From contig JARFXO010000006.1 in assembly GCA_029194665.1 (NCBI GenBank), forward strand, positions 310,001-374,000: a DNA stretch of 64,000 nucleotides. Direction: 5' to 3'. Below the pieces are notes generated by a model. The model had not been told where the DNA came from, did no database searches, and saw only the letters and a program-made list of their open reading frames with translations. This document shows, in pieces, positions 38,167 to 48,622 of this stretch. Positions within the stretch are counted from its first letter, which is position 1. Every line of letters begins with the position of its first letter. Both the position numbers and the translations under genes were made by a program. Origin of the DNA: Nitrospira sp. (GTDB lineage: Bacteria > Nitrospirota > Nitrospiria > Nitrospirales > Nitrospiraceae).

Positions 38167-38453
38167 TCACGCAAACGTGATGAGCGGCTTCAACATGCCG
38201 TCTGCCTTCGTCCTCATCAGCTCAAAGGCCTTCTCCACATCGTTGCGAAATGTGCAGGGCATCGGCTTCAGCGATCCTGCACAGTTCCTCTCGAGGGTGA
38301 CGGCGACGCCGAGCCGGTCCTGGCGGAAGGAGATGTCGCGAATCACGCCCTTTTTGTACGACTCCCAGATGTGGCGCACCTCATCGTGCAGGTAAGGCTG
38401 CTGTTTTTCCAGCGTCGCACCGGGTCGGGACGGTCGAGGCAAAGAATCTTCAT
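38167..38453 (-). pseudogene. Chimeric remnant: muconolactone-isomerase-like start joined to an alcohol dehydrogenase 3' end
   Basis: ATG 38453 with AAAGGA upstream starts 'MKILCLDRPDP', a muconolactone-isomerase/YCII-like beginning. After one frameshift it continues 'LHDEVRHIWESYKKGVIRDI' and 'SFRQDRLGVAVTLE', and after a second shift 'CRIAEADALHIS'. It then joins, near 38247, the last 26 codons of a zinc alcohol dehydrogenase, 'DVEKAFELMRTKADGMLKPL' plus ITFA, identical in protein to the end of the intact dehydrogenase at 43689-44753 and over 90 percent identical in DNA. No functional product is expected. Confidence 0.75.
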
Positions 38454-38502
38454 GAGCGTTCCTTTCGTGCAAGCCTGTCCCTTTTACTGTCCATGTTTTG
38501 AA

Positions 38503-39525
38503 CTACGGCCGCAGCAGCGCCTTGATCGCGCGGCGCTCGTCCATCGCCCGATAGCCTTCAGCCACCTGATCGAGCGGAAGAGTCAGATCGAACACCTTGC
38601 CTGGATTGATTTTCCTGTTCAGCACCAAGTCGATCAGCTTGGGCAGGTAGCGGCGCACCGGCGCAGGGCCACCGTGAAGGTGGACTTCCGCAAAAAAGAT
38701 TTCCTGGCCGGGCAACTCCACGCCGTGGGAAACGCCCACGAAGCCGACGTGCCCGCCGGGTCGCGTGCAGCGAATCGCCTGCATCATGGACTCCTGGCTT
38801 CCGACGGCCTCGACCACCGAGTGCGCACCCAACCCACCAGTCAGTTCCTTGATCCTGGCCACGCCTTCGTCGCCACGCTCGGTGACGATGTCGGTGGCTC
38901 CGAACTCACGCGCGAGCTTTTGCCGCTCCGGGTGCCGGCTCATCGCGATGATGCGCTCCGCACCCATTTGTCTTGCGGCGAGCACGGCGCAAAGGCCGAC
39001 CGCACCGTCGCCGACGACGGCGACCGTCTTGCCGGGCGCCACTTCTGCGGCATCCGCGCCAAACCACCCTGTCCCGAGGACGTCGGAAGCGGCGAGCAGA
39101 CTTGGGACTTCGTGGGCGGAGGGTTGATCCCGCGTGGCGACCAGTGTGCCATCGGCGAGTGGTACGCGGAGATACGGGGCTTGTGCACCGCCGGCGCCCA
39201 CGTACTGCGCGTGCGTACAGCGGCTTTGATAACCCGCGTGGCAGATCGCGCAGGTATTATCCGAGGCGAAGAAGGACCCCACCACGAACTGACCACGCTT
39301 GACGGCTTTTACTGCACTGCCGACTTCTTCGACGATCCCGCAATACTCGTGGCCCATTGGAGTGGGTTCATTGGGTGCATCTATCCCCCGATACGGCCAC
39401 AGGTCCGACCCGCACACACAGGTGAGCGAGATGCGGATAATGGCATCTGTCGGCTCGATGATCTTTGGCGCGTCGCGCTCCTCGAAGCGCACATCGCGCG
39501 GGCCGTAGAGAACTGCTCCTCGCAT
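38503..39525 (-). CDS. Zinc-dependent alcohol dehydrogenase (MDR family)
   Basis: A cytosolic medium-chain dehydrogenase of 340 residues. The catalytic zinc site is made by Cys in 'TCVCGSDLWPYRG' and His-Glu in 'PMGHEYCGIVEEVGS'; a Cys-rich lobe 'NTCAICHAGYQSRC' has three Cys instead of four, as in the IMP/Zn-threonine-type subgroup. The NAD(P) motif is 'VVGDGAVGLCAVLAARQMGA'. Substrate is unknown; a short alcohol or aldehyde is likely. GGAGG precedes the ATG. It belongs to the cluster of alcohol dehydrogenases and aldo/keto reductases between 38.5 and 44.8 kb, which may deal with reactive carbonyls. Confidence 0.9.
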   Translation of the reverse strand: MRGAVLYGPRDVRFEERDAPKIIEPTDAIIRISLTCVCGSDLWPYRGIDAPNEPTPMGHEYCGIVEEVGSAVKAVKRGQFVVGSFFASDNTCAICHAGYQSRCTHAQYVGAGGAQAPYLRVPLADGTLVATRDQPSAHEVPSLLAASDVLGTGWFGADAAEVAPGKTVAVVGDGAVGLCAVLAARQMGAERIIAMSRHPERQKLAREFGATDIVTERGDEGVARIKELTGGLGAHSVVEAVGSQESMMQAIRCTRPGGHVGFVGVSHGVELPGQEIFFAEVHLHGGPAPVRRYLPKLIDLVLNRKINPGKVFDLTLPLDQVAEGYRAMDERRAIKALLRP

Positions 39526-39663
39526 GGTGTACCTCCTCGTCTAAATGGTGTCCGCCGCGATTCGTGGCGGGTGTACGTCCTGCTTCTCGCGTCGAGGGCG
39601 GCCCACTTTCGGCAGAGGTCCGTCTACCGAGCCGCCGAGAATGCCCAATCCGGCTCCTTCCCT

Positions 39664-40074
39664 TCATTCTGGAAGGATGGCGGTCACGCGGATCTCGACC
39701 CGCATCTTTGGGTCTCCAAGGGCAGCGACTCCCAGGCAAGTCCAAACGGGAGCGTGATCGGGCATGTAATAACGGAACCGCTCCGTCATGGTCTGGTTGA
39801 TTTCCTCTTGGTGGCCATCGAATCCCACGTGATAGGAGTTCACATGGATGACGTGCTCCCAGCGCGCGCCGGCGAGAGCCAGGGTCCGTTCGACGTTGCG
39901 GAACGCCTGGGCGATCTCATCCGTGATCGACTCGGGGAACTGCCAGTCGTCGTTCCAGCCGCCCTGGCCCGAGATCTCTATCCGGTTGCCGATCTTGACC
40001 GCCTGGGAATAGTGAAACAGTTTGAGGTTGCGGTCACCGTAACCGGGGGTGACGAAGAATTCAGGTTTGTTCAT
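39664..40074 (-). CDS. RidA (YjgF/YER057c) family protein
   Basis: A 136-residue RidA-like protein. Family members hydrolyse enamines/imines formed by PLP enzymes. The fold is evident from 'YSQAVKIGNRIEISGQGGWN', 'AFRNVERTLALAGARWEHVI' and the end 'DPKMRVEIRVTAILPE', where Arg and Glu are in the active-site positions. GGGAG sits 8 bases before ATG 40074, so this start is usable. Upstream the same frame carries a Tat-like leader interrupted by a stop (separate entry), which suggests that an ancestral form was exported. Confidence 0.88.
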   Translation of the reverse strand: MNKPEFFVTPGYGDRNLKLFHYSQAVKIGNRIEISGQGGWNDDWQFPESITDEIAQAFRNVERTLALAGARWEHVIHVNSYHVGFDGHQEEINQTMTERFRYYMPDHAPVWTCLGVAALGDPKMRVEIRVTAILPE

Positions 40075-40224
40075 GGCGTTCGCTCCCTGTGCGGGTTGTA
40101 AGTTCAGCAGGTTTGCAGCACCGACACTCGCTACAGCAGTCGCTGCGGAAATAATAAAGTCACGTCGTGAGTGACCTACGGGTCTTGATTGTCAGTCTCT
40201 AGCTTCGTCGTTGGTTGCTTTCAT
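40075..40224 (-). pseudogene. Interrupted Tat signal leader in frame with the RidA gene
   Basis: ATG 40224, preceded by AGGGAG, reads 'MKATNDEARD', then TGA, then 'QSRPVGHSRRDFIISAATAV' and 'ASVGAANLLNLQPAQGANA' straight into the RidA Met. SRRDF plus the hydrophobic stretch and the ANA ending are a textbook twin-arginine signal. There is no ATG, GTG or TTG in frame between the TGA and the RidA start. The single TGA is the only lesion seen. Confidence 0.7.
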
Positions 40225-40354
40225 TGTTTTCTCCCTACGCAGCCCCGACGGTTCAGAAACGTGCGGCGGTGATGCATAGCCATGGGTGAGACCAGTTCTT
40301 GTTGCTCCGCCGGATAGCGGTCGCCCACGATCTCAATCTTCGAAACGGAACCCT

Positions 40355-41384
<1,030 letters not shown>

Positions 41385-41425
41385 AAGGGCAATTCGCTGC
41401 CTTTCATACCGACCCACTCGGCCTA

Positions 41426-42487
41426 TTACTCGGATTTGAGAGAAGCCATGTCGATCGAGAAGCGGTACTTCACATCGGACTTCAGCAGTCTGTCGTAGGC
41501 TTCGTTGACCTTCTGGATCGGGATGACCTCGACATCGGCGGTGATGTTGTGCTCCCCACAAAAATTGAGCATCTCCTGGGTCTCGGGGATACCACCGATG
41601 TTCGACCCGGACACACTGCGGCGCCCGAAGATCAACGCGAACGACGACAGCGCGAGGGGCTGAGACGGCGCTCCGACAAGGGTCAGGTTCCCGTCGAGGC
41701 GGAGGAGATGAAGATATTGGTTGATGTCGTGATCGACGGGGACCGTGTCGAGAATGAAGTCGAAGCTGCCGGTGTGCTTTTTCATCTCGTTCGCATCACG
41801 GGATACGACGACCTCATGGGCACCGAGGCGCAGCGCATCCTCTGCCTTACTGGGCGAGGTGGTGAAAACCACCACGTGGGCCCCGAACACCCGAGCGAAC
41901 TTCACCCCCATATGGCCTAAGCCACCGGGGCCGACGATGCCGACCTTCTTGCCCTTGGTGACGCCATGGTGGCGCAGAGGTGAGTAGGTGGTGATCCCAG
42001 CGCACAGCAGAGGCGCGGCGGCGGCGCCGTTGAGGTTGGTGGGAACTCGCAGGACGAAGCGCTCGTCGACGACGATGCTGTCGGAGTACCCGCCGTAGGT
42101 GACCGGGGCGGTCTTGTGCTTGTCCGGTGAGCCGAACGTGAGGGTCTGGTTCGGGCAGAAGTTCTCAAGCCCGGCTGTACAGTTCGGGCAAGTCCCGTCC
42201 GAGTCCACCAGACAGCCGACCGCAGCGAGGTCGCCGGGCTTGTACTTCGTGACCGCGGAGCCGACCTTTGTGACACGGCCGACGATCTCATGGCCTGGGA
42301 CGATCGGGTAGGTAGTGGACATGACGCTGCTCCAATCGTTACGGACCGAATGGAGGTCGGAGTGGCAGATACCGCAGTACAGGATCTCAATCTGCACGTC
42401 GCGTTCGGTTGGATCTCGACGAGCGATTGTCGCAGAGACAAGCGGCGACGACTTGCTTGCAGCGGAGTAGGCCTTCGTCTTGTACAT
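41426..42487 (-). CDS. NAD(P)-dependent zinc alcohol dehydrogenase (YahK/CAD type)
   Basis: A 353-residue MDR alcohol dehydrogenase similar to YahK and cinnamyl alcohol dehydrogenases, acting on aldehydes. Catalytic zinc ligands lie in 'YCGICHSDLHSVRNDW' and 'VPGHEIVGRVTKVGS'. The structural zinc lobe 'DSDGTCPNCTAGLENFCPN' keeps three Cys but has Asp/Gly where the first of the usual four Cys stands. The cofactor motif is 'VGIVGPGGLGHMGVKFA'. AAGGAGG lies before the ATG. Its last codons 'DMASLKS' recur as a fragment at about 42534-42577. Confidence 0.92.
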   Translation of the reverse strand: MYKTKAYSAASKSSPLVSATIARRDPTERDVQIEILYCGICHSDLHSVRNDWSSVMSTTYPIVPGHEIVGRVTKVGSAVTKYKPGDLAAVGCLVDSDGTCPNCTAGLENFCPNQTLTFGSPDKHKTAPVTYGGYSDSIVVDERFVLRVPTNLNGAAAAPLLCAGITTYSPLRHHGVTKGKKVGIVGPGGLGHMGVKFARVFGAHVVVFTTSPSKAEDALRLGAHEVVVSRDANEMKKHTGSFDFILDTVPVDHDINQYLHLLRLDGNLTLVGAPSQPLALSSFALIFGRRSVSGSNIGGIPETQEMLNFCGEHNITADVEVIPIQKVNEAYDRLLKSDVKYRFSIDMASLKSE

Positions 42488-42533
42488 GGTGCTCCTCCTT
42501 CTTGTTTCTCTCGCTCAATCAATTCACTTCCGG

Positions 42534-42577
42534 TCACCCAGACTTCAGCGACGCCATGTCGCCAGTCCGCTTTACTC
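42534..42577 (-). pseudogene. 3'-end remnant of a YahK-type alcohol dehydrogenase
   Basis: The minus strand reads 'RVKRTGDMASLKSG' then TGA. The intact gene at 41426 ends 'DVKYRFSIDMASLKSE'. Only the last dozen codons remain, placed between that gene and the second aldo/keto reductase. Confidence 0.55.
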
Positions 42578-42583
42578 GCGGCT

Positions 42584-43688
<1,105 letters not shown>

Positions 43689-43691
<3 letters not shown>

Positions 43692-44753
43692 CGCAAACGT
43701 GATGAGCGGCTTCAACATGCCGTCCGCCTTTGTTCTCATCAGCTCAAAGGCCTTTTCGACGTCATTGAATCGGAACCGATGGGTCGTCAGCGGCAGCGGA
43801 TTGACGCGCCCGGTTTCCAAGAGCCGCATCAGCCGCTTCATCCGTTCCGCTCCGCCTGGGCAGAGGCCCGTCCTGATGACCTTGTCGCTCATCCCGACGC
43901 CCCATTCTTTGCGCGGCATCTGGACGTACTCTCCCTCTCCGTGATAGCCCACGTTAGAGATGGTCCCGCCGGGACGTGTCGCTTTGATACAGGCCTCGAA
44001 CGTCGCCTGGGCCCCGAGGGCTTCGATGGACGAGTCCACTCCGTGTCCGTCCGTCAAGCCGAGAATGGCTTCGACGGGATCCTGTTCCGTGAAGTCGATC
44101 ACCACATCCGCCCCGAATTCTTTCGCCAGTTTCTTTCGCTCCGGCACGGCCTCCACCGCGATAACTAGACCGGCCCCCAGTAACCGCGCCCCCACCGTAG
44201 CCATCAGTCCGACTGGTCCCTGCGCGAAGACGGCCACTGAGCCCCCAACAGGAATGTTCGCGTGCTCGGCCCCCATGAACCCGGTAGACATCATGTCCGC
44301 ACAGTACGCAACCTGTTCATCGATGAGACCCGTTGGAATCGGCGCCAGGTTTGCTTGCGCGCTGTTGACATGGAAATATTCCGCGAGGTTTCCATCCTTG
44401 ACGTTGGCGAACTTCCACCCGCCGAGCATCTCTTGACACTGCGAGGTGTAGCCGCGCAGGCAGTTCTCGCACTGATAACAGGGGGTGATCGCATTGACCG
44501 CGACCCGATCTCCCTCACGGAATCCCTTGACGGCGCTTCCCAGCTTGTAGATAACCCCGACGGCTTCATGGCCGAGCGTCAAGTTGGTCCGTTCTCCAAT
44601 CGCGCCGCCGACGGTATGGACATCCGACGTGCAGATGAGCGCGGCCGTGGTTTTGACGACCGCATCATTCGGTCCGGGATCAGGAATCGGCTTCTCCATC
44701 ATCCCCACAGAGCCGATCTTCTTCATGACGAATGCTTTCATTGTCTGTGCCAT
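43689..44753 (-). CDS. Secondary-alcohol dehydrogenase-like zinc enzyme (TbADH type)
   Basis: A 354-residue MDR dehydrogenase close in layout to the NADP-dependent secondary alcohol dehydrogenases of Thermoanaerobacter and Clostridium. Catalytic ligands: Cys in 'LICTSDVHTVGG', His-Glu in 'TLGHEAVGVIYKLGS', and Asp in 'CADMMSTGFMGAEHANI', the TbADH signature. Unlike TbADH it keeps a Cys-rich lobe 'CYQCENCLRGYTSQC', so it may bind the structural zinc. AAAGGAGG is 9 bases before the ATG. A copy of its 3' end sits at 38167-38245. Confidence 0.92.
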
Positions 44754-44893
44754 TGCCTATTCCCTCCTTTCATCCGATCCGTACACGGTCCTCATGCCTC
44801 CGTAATGGTGGTGCTTTTCTCCATGGCTCAATCTTCATTGAGAGGCTCGCTCTGTTCGAGCCTGTAAAGGTATCGGCAGATACCTTCCATGCC

Positions 44894-46936
44894 TCACCGG
44901 TCAGGACACCGGGAATCGGGCTGGGATTGTTCCATCAGCCAGCGCAGCAATTTCTCAGACCGAACGAGCCCGATCAGACGACGATTGTCCTTGCTCTCGA
45001 CCACCGGAAGCCAGTCGACGTCGTGCCTACTCATCAAGTCGCCGGCCATCAAGCTCATATCATCCGGATTCACCACGACGGGATCGGCGCGCATGAACTC
45101 CCGCACCTTGGTCGACGGCTTCTTCCCTTGCGCGAAGGCCTCGAACAGTTCATTCCTGGTGACGATGCCCTCCAAATGTCCCTTCTCATCTAAGACGGTC
45201 AGATATTCGACTGCAAGCTGATCAAACATGCGAACCGTGTCTTCAAACGTATCGTCGGGAGCGAGACGATGTTCGGGAACCGCTTCCATGAACGCAGACA
45301 ACGGTCGGCGTTCGAGAGCAGTCCAGGTTTGGCTCAAGTGGCGATTCAATCTGGGTCTCCGCCACCGTAGCGCCTGAGCGACGAGATTGCGGAAAGGCGT
45401 CAGCGCTCCGGAAAGCTTCGAGAAGACCTCTTTCCCCATCACGAGCACCTCAACCGTGGTGCGGGCGCGGACGCTCCCGATTCGCACGTTGCCGTCAAGA
45501 AGCGCAATTTCTCCGAAAAATTCACCCGGCCCTAACCGCGCCAAAAGTTGCTGCTGTCCGGTCGGGTCACGCCGAAGAACTTCGATCTCGCCCTTTTCGA
45601 TCACGTAAAAACTCATCGCGGGCTCACCTTCGGCAAAGATCAAGTCACCGGGCCGATAATGAGCCCTGGCGATCCGTTCCGTTTGGTTGACCCGCGGATG
45701 CGCCAGGTCGCGCGGGAAGAACAGCTCCCAGGTCCAGTCGAACGCGATTTTGACCCGGCGAGACCAAGACGGTGATTTCAGGAGATACACGGTTCGCCAC
45801 AGCCACCAAGCCGGAAACCCGGAGAGCCGCACACCCAGAATTTCTGCGACCGCGTTACGCTCGCCGATGCCGCAGAGTTGGCCCAGCGGTCTGTAAGAAA
45901 ACGGTCTGGTCGATTGGCCTTGCAGGATCCGAATGATGTTCTCCGCCGCTTGCCGCCCTTGCCGTTCGGCAAACTGGCCGGTGGTCGGCGAGACCTGGCC
46001 GTCATAGGCGTTGACAATCTGGGCGCAGTCACCGATCGCCCAGAGGTTCGACGTACCACGCACGCGCATATCCGGATCGGTCAGTAGCCGGCCACCCTCC
46101 TTGGGCACATCGAGCCGGTGAACCAGGAGCGGTGCGGTGGTGCCGATCGTGCAAACGACCGTGGCTCCGCGGAGCACTCGACCGTCATGCAGCTCGACGC
46201 CCTCCGCCGTCGCCGATACGGCACGTCCGTTGAGTACTACGTGAATGCCGGCTTCCTGCATCTTTGTTCGGGCAAACTCCCGCAGAGTCGTGCTCACTTC
46301 CGGGAGAATCTGATCCCGGCTGTGCACCAAGGTCACAGTGACATCACGGCTGCTGAAGTTGCTATAGAATCGCATGCTGGCTTTGATCAAGTCATTGATC
46401 TCGCCGGCCGCCTCCACTCCGGTGAAGCCGCCACCGACCACCACGAACGAGAGATACCAGCGTCGCCGCTCCGGGTCGTCGCAGACCTCGGCTTTTTCAA
46501 GTTGTTCCATGACGTGGAACCGCAAGGCCATGGCATCGCCCACGGATTTCAAAGGAAACGCATGGTCGGCCATGCCGGGGACCAAACTTAGATTGACCGC
46601 AGTCCCGCAGGCCAGCACTGCATGGTCAAACGTCACGCGACCTGGACGGCCATCGTATTTTTCATATTCCACCTCAGACGTAGCCAGGTCGATTTGCCGA
46701 ACCTCCTCGGTTCTGCAACGGACTCCGGGCAGCATCTGGCGCAACGGCACCGTGACTGCACCAGGGTTGATTGCAGCCCCTGCCACCTCGGCCAACAACG
46801 GATAGAACACCATGTTGTTTTCTTGGCTGAACAGCACGATTTCGCAAGCCTTCGCCGGCAGCCTCTTCCGTAACGTCCTTGCGCATTTCACCCCGGCAAA
46901 TCCCCCACCCACTATGATGATTCGTGTCATGCCCAT
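44894..46936 (-). CDS. Type II NADH dehydrogenase-like flavoprotein fused to cyclic-nucleotide-binding and CBS domains
   Basis: A 680-residue fusion. Residues 1-415 are NDH-2-like: FAD motif 'IIIVGGGFAGVKCARTLRKR', NAD(H) motif 'FVVVGGGFTGVEAAGE', 'NLWAIGDCAQI', and the membrane-binding helices around 'AWWLWRTVYLLKS'. Residues 421-515 form a cyclic-nucleotide-binding domain ('YRPGDLIFAEGEPAMSFYVI', 'GPGEFFGEIALLDG'). Residues about 545-670 hold a CBS pair ('EYLTVLDEKGHLEGIVTRNE'). The enzyme would pass electrons from NADH to quinone without pumping protons and could be controlled by nucleotides. The frame is open to 47164, but ATG 46936 with GAGG upstream fits the flavoprotein start; the upstream part is REP-like repeat sequence. 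Confidence 0.9.
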   Translation of the reverse strand: MGMTRIIIVGGGFAGVKCARTLRKRLPAKACEIVLFSQENNMVFYPLLAEVAGAAINPGAVTVPLRQMLPGVRCRTEEVRQIDLATSEVEYEKYDGRPGRVTFDHAVLACGTAVNLSLVPGMADHAFPLKSVGDAMALRFHVMEQLEKAEVCDDPERRRWYLSFVVVGGGFTGVEAAGEINDLIKASMRFYSNFSSRDVTVTLVHSRDQILPEVSTTLREFARTKMQEAGIHVVLNGRAVSATAEGVELHDGRVLRGATVVCTIGTTAPLLVHRLDVPKEGGRLLTDPDMRVRGTSNLWAIGDCAQIVNAYDGQVSPTTGQFAERQGRQAAENIIRILQGQSTRPFSYRPLGQLCGIGERNAVAEILGVRLSGFPAWWLWRTVYLLKSPSWSRRVKIAFDWTWELFFPRDLAHPRVNQTERIARAHYRPGDLIFAEGEPAMSFYVIEKGEIEVLRRDPTGQQQLLARLGPGEFFGEIALLDGNVRIGSVRARTTVEVLVMGKEVFSKLSGALTPFRNLVAQALRWRRPRLNRHLSQTWTALERRPLSAFMEAVPEHRLAPDDTFEDTVRMFDQLAVEYLTVLDEKGHLEGIVTRNELFEAFAQGKKPSTKVREFMRADPVVVNPDDMSLMAGDLMSRHDVDWLPVVESKDNRRLIGLVRSEKLLRWLMEQSQPDSRCPDR

Positions 46937-47112
46937 GACGTTAACCTCAGTCGCCAAACCCAAAGATGTCGTGCGAGTCGGTTTTGTCGAAACTGAAGGC
47001 GCTGGCGTCCGATTTTCTGGAATGAAGCTCCTGCTGCGGCTGCTGGTGGAACGAACGTGCCAGGTGACGGTCGGCTGTCTGATCAGACTCAAGCAGGCTG
47101 CGGAAAGACTCG

Positions 47113-47148
47113 GTTTTTGTGCTTCGACAGGCTCAGCACGAACGAAAA
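47113..47148. repeat. REP-like palindromic repeat, first unit
   Basis: A run of T, then gtgct...agcac around tcgacaggctc, then a run of A. It is the kind of REP unit that, when translated, yields 'FFVRAEPVEAQ', often seen in annotation of repeat-rich genomes. It lies in the intergenic space upstream of the NADH dehydrogenase fusion. Confidence 0.65.
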
Positions 47149-47170
47149 ATATCAGCAAATGCAATGACCG

Positions 47171-47207
47171 CTCCGTTCGTCCTGAGGTTCTCGAAGGATG
47201 AACGGAG
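47171..47207. repeat. REP-like palindromic repeat, second unit
   Basis: Arms ctccgttcgtcct (47171-47183) and aggatgaacggag (47195-47207) pair at 12 of 13 positions, with a G-T match for the other. The orientation and loop 'gaggttctcga' are typical of REP units. The two units are 22 bp apart. Confidence 0.7.
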
Positions 47208-47306
47208 GGTTTTCCCGCAGCCTGCTAGGAGCAGGGAGATATTTAGTTCACATGCCCGCTAGCGAAACGTACCGGACCGTGAACATCGCGCATGATGATC
47301 ATTCAG

Positions 47307-47334
47307 CGCGCGCATAGGCTTGCCTATGCGCGCG
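47307..47334 (-). terminator. Strong GC-rich hairpin after the two-repeat secreted protein gene
   Basis: Perfect 13-bp arms (cgcgcgcataggc at 47307-47319 and its complement at 47322-47334) with a 2-base loop. It lies 20 bp beyond the stop of the minus-strand gene 47354-48277. There is no T-run after it, so it may end transcription only partly or protect the mRNA end. Confidence 0.5.
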
Positions 47335-47353
47335 TCGCGTTCCCTGTCGCCCG

Positions 47354-48277
47354 TCACTCCGCCTGTCGAAGATCGATGACGGTTCCCTTTTCGTCCAATT
47401 CAATGGTAATCATCGAGCCTTCCGCAATCGGCTTGGTCTTCACTTCCATGCGATCCAGTGGAAACACCTTCTCGCCCTCCGGTGTCCACAGTTTGATTTC
47501 CTGCTTGGTCAATCCGGCATAAATCAGCTTGCCGGTGATCAGCCGATGCTTCCCCGGCTTATTCTTATGTTTCCCATGGTGGTCGATCACCAGGTTTTCT
47601 TCGTTGAGCCACAGGGTCACCTTGTCACCGACCGCCGCATCGGACGGAGCAGTCTTCGCATTGATGGTGTACTGGCCTACCGGAGTCTTTACATATACCA
47701 AGCCGGAATTGATTTTCGTCACGACCCCGTCCAACGTCATATGGTAGCCGGATAGGGTATGGGGATGTTCGTCCAGTTCTATTTCCACCGTCATGCGATG
47801 GATATCGATGACTTTACCCTCTTCGTTCAGTTCGACGGTTATCGGGGTTCCTTCCTTGACGCCTGAGAGTTGGGACCGACCAGTTTGCACGTCAAACTTC
47901 TTCTTACCCTCGGGTGTCCAGAGCTTGATTTCCTTCTTGTCCTTTGACGCATAAGCCAATTTGCCGGAGACGAAACGATGGGAATGGGACGCGTCTCCTG
48001 CACGATGGACATCGACCACGACATTGTTCTCGTTGACCTGCATCTCCACCTCTTCACCAACCTCGAGGTTTTTCGGCGCGGTGGCGGAGGAAATCCTGAT
48101 CTGACCCCACGCGGTCTTCACAGTGATGAGGTCCGATTGGATGGCCGATACTGTACCGGTGACCTTCATGTGGGTCCCCTTACCATGTCCGTGCGTTCCT
48201 CCTTGGTCGGCCAAGGCGTAGGACGCCGGCATCGACAAGCTCAGGACCATCGAACCGAGAATGATCAACTTGCGCAT
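47354..48277 (-). CDS. Secreted protein with two tandem beta-rich repeats, unknown function
   Basis: A 307-residue exported protein; the signal peptide ends in SYALA at about residue 23. The mature part consists of two repeats of about 125 residues. Each has the block 'VKTAWGQIRISSATAPKNLE' / 'VKTPVGQYTINAKTAPSDAA', then 'EIKLWTPEGKKKF' / 'EIKLWTPEGEKVF', then 'ITVELNEEGKVIDIHR' / 'ITIELDEKGTVIDLRQ'. This looks like small beta-barrels of the OB/DUF5666 kind. His-rich patches ('GGTHGHGKGTHMK', 'HRAGDASHSHR') could bind metal. ATG 48277 has AAGGAG 7 bases upstream; the frame is open to 48337. Confidence 0.8.
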   Translation of the reverse strand: MRKLIILGSMVLSLSMPASYALADQGGTHGHGKGTHMKVTGTVSAIQSDLITVKTAWGQIRISSATAPKNLEVGEEVEMQVNENNVVVDVHRAGDASHSHRFVSGKLAYASKDKKEIKLWTPEGKKKFDVQTGRSQLSGVKEGTPITVELNEEGKVIDIHRMTVEIELDEHPHTLSGYHMTLDGVVTKINSGLVYVKTPVGQYTINAKTAPSDAAVGDKVTLWLNEENLVIDHHGKHKNKPGKHRLITGKLIYAGLTKQEIKLWTPEGEKVFPLDRMEVKTKPIAEGSMITIELDEKGTVIDLRQAE

Positions 48278-48504
48278 GTGCGTTCTCCTTTTCATTTGTC
48301 CCACACATTCCGGTGACCGTTGAATACGACCGTTCACAGTACCCTCCTTGGTTGCAGGTTAAAGATTTCGATTCCAGTCCATCTGATACATAGAACCACC
48401 AGCCCGGCCTCCGGAAGATCCTTGCCAGAGGAAACCCCACGATCTTTCGCTTTTGGGAGTTAAGAAGTATCTAGATATTTGGGGAGAAACGCAACTCTCT
48501 CACT
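48278..48504. other. Upstream region of the two-repeat protein gene
   Basis: About 230 bp with no reading frame of interest on either strand; it presumably carries the promoter of the minus-strand gene. I see no clear -35/-10 pair. Confidence 0.35.
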
Positions 48505-48612
48505 TCATAAGCCGGATAAACCGGGGCGATACAGTATATCTTCAGGACGTTCTACCCATCCGCCAGCCACATACATGCTGAGGGCCTGCATTGCCGCATC
48601 GTTGATCACTTG
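48505..48612 (-). pseudogene. Fragment of a polyphosphate-glucokinase-like (ROK) gene
   Basis: The minus strand reads 'AQVINDAAMQALSMYVAGGW', matching 'VKVLNDAAMQALGSYEGG' of the intact kinase at 59976-60779, also in DNA ('gagggcctgcattg'). What follows ('VERPEDILYRPGLSG') is not kinase sequence. Only about 17 codons are clearly homologous. Confidence 0.55.
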
Positions 48613-48622
48613 AGCAGTCCTG

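Noticed and set aside
38023-40101. A 692-codon open frame on the plus strand across several minus-strand genes
   Set aside because: It is antisense to well-supported genes, has no protein family features, and long antisense frames are normal at this GC content.
46937-47164. N-terminal extension of the NADH dehydrogenase fusion frame
   Set aside because: The translated part is REP-like repeat sequence, and ATG 46936 has a proper ribosome site directly before the FAD motif.
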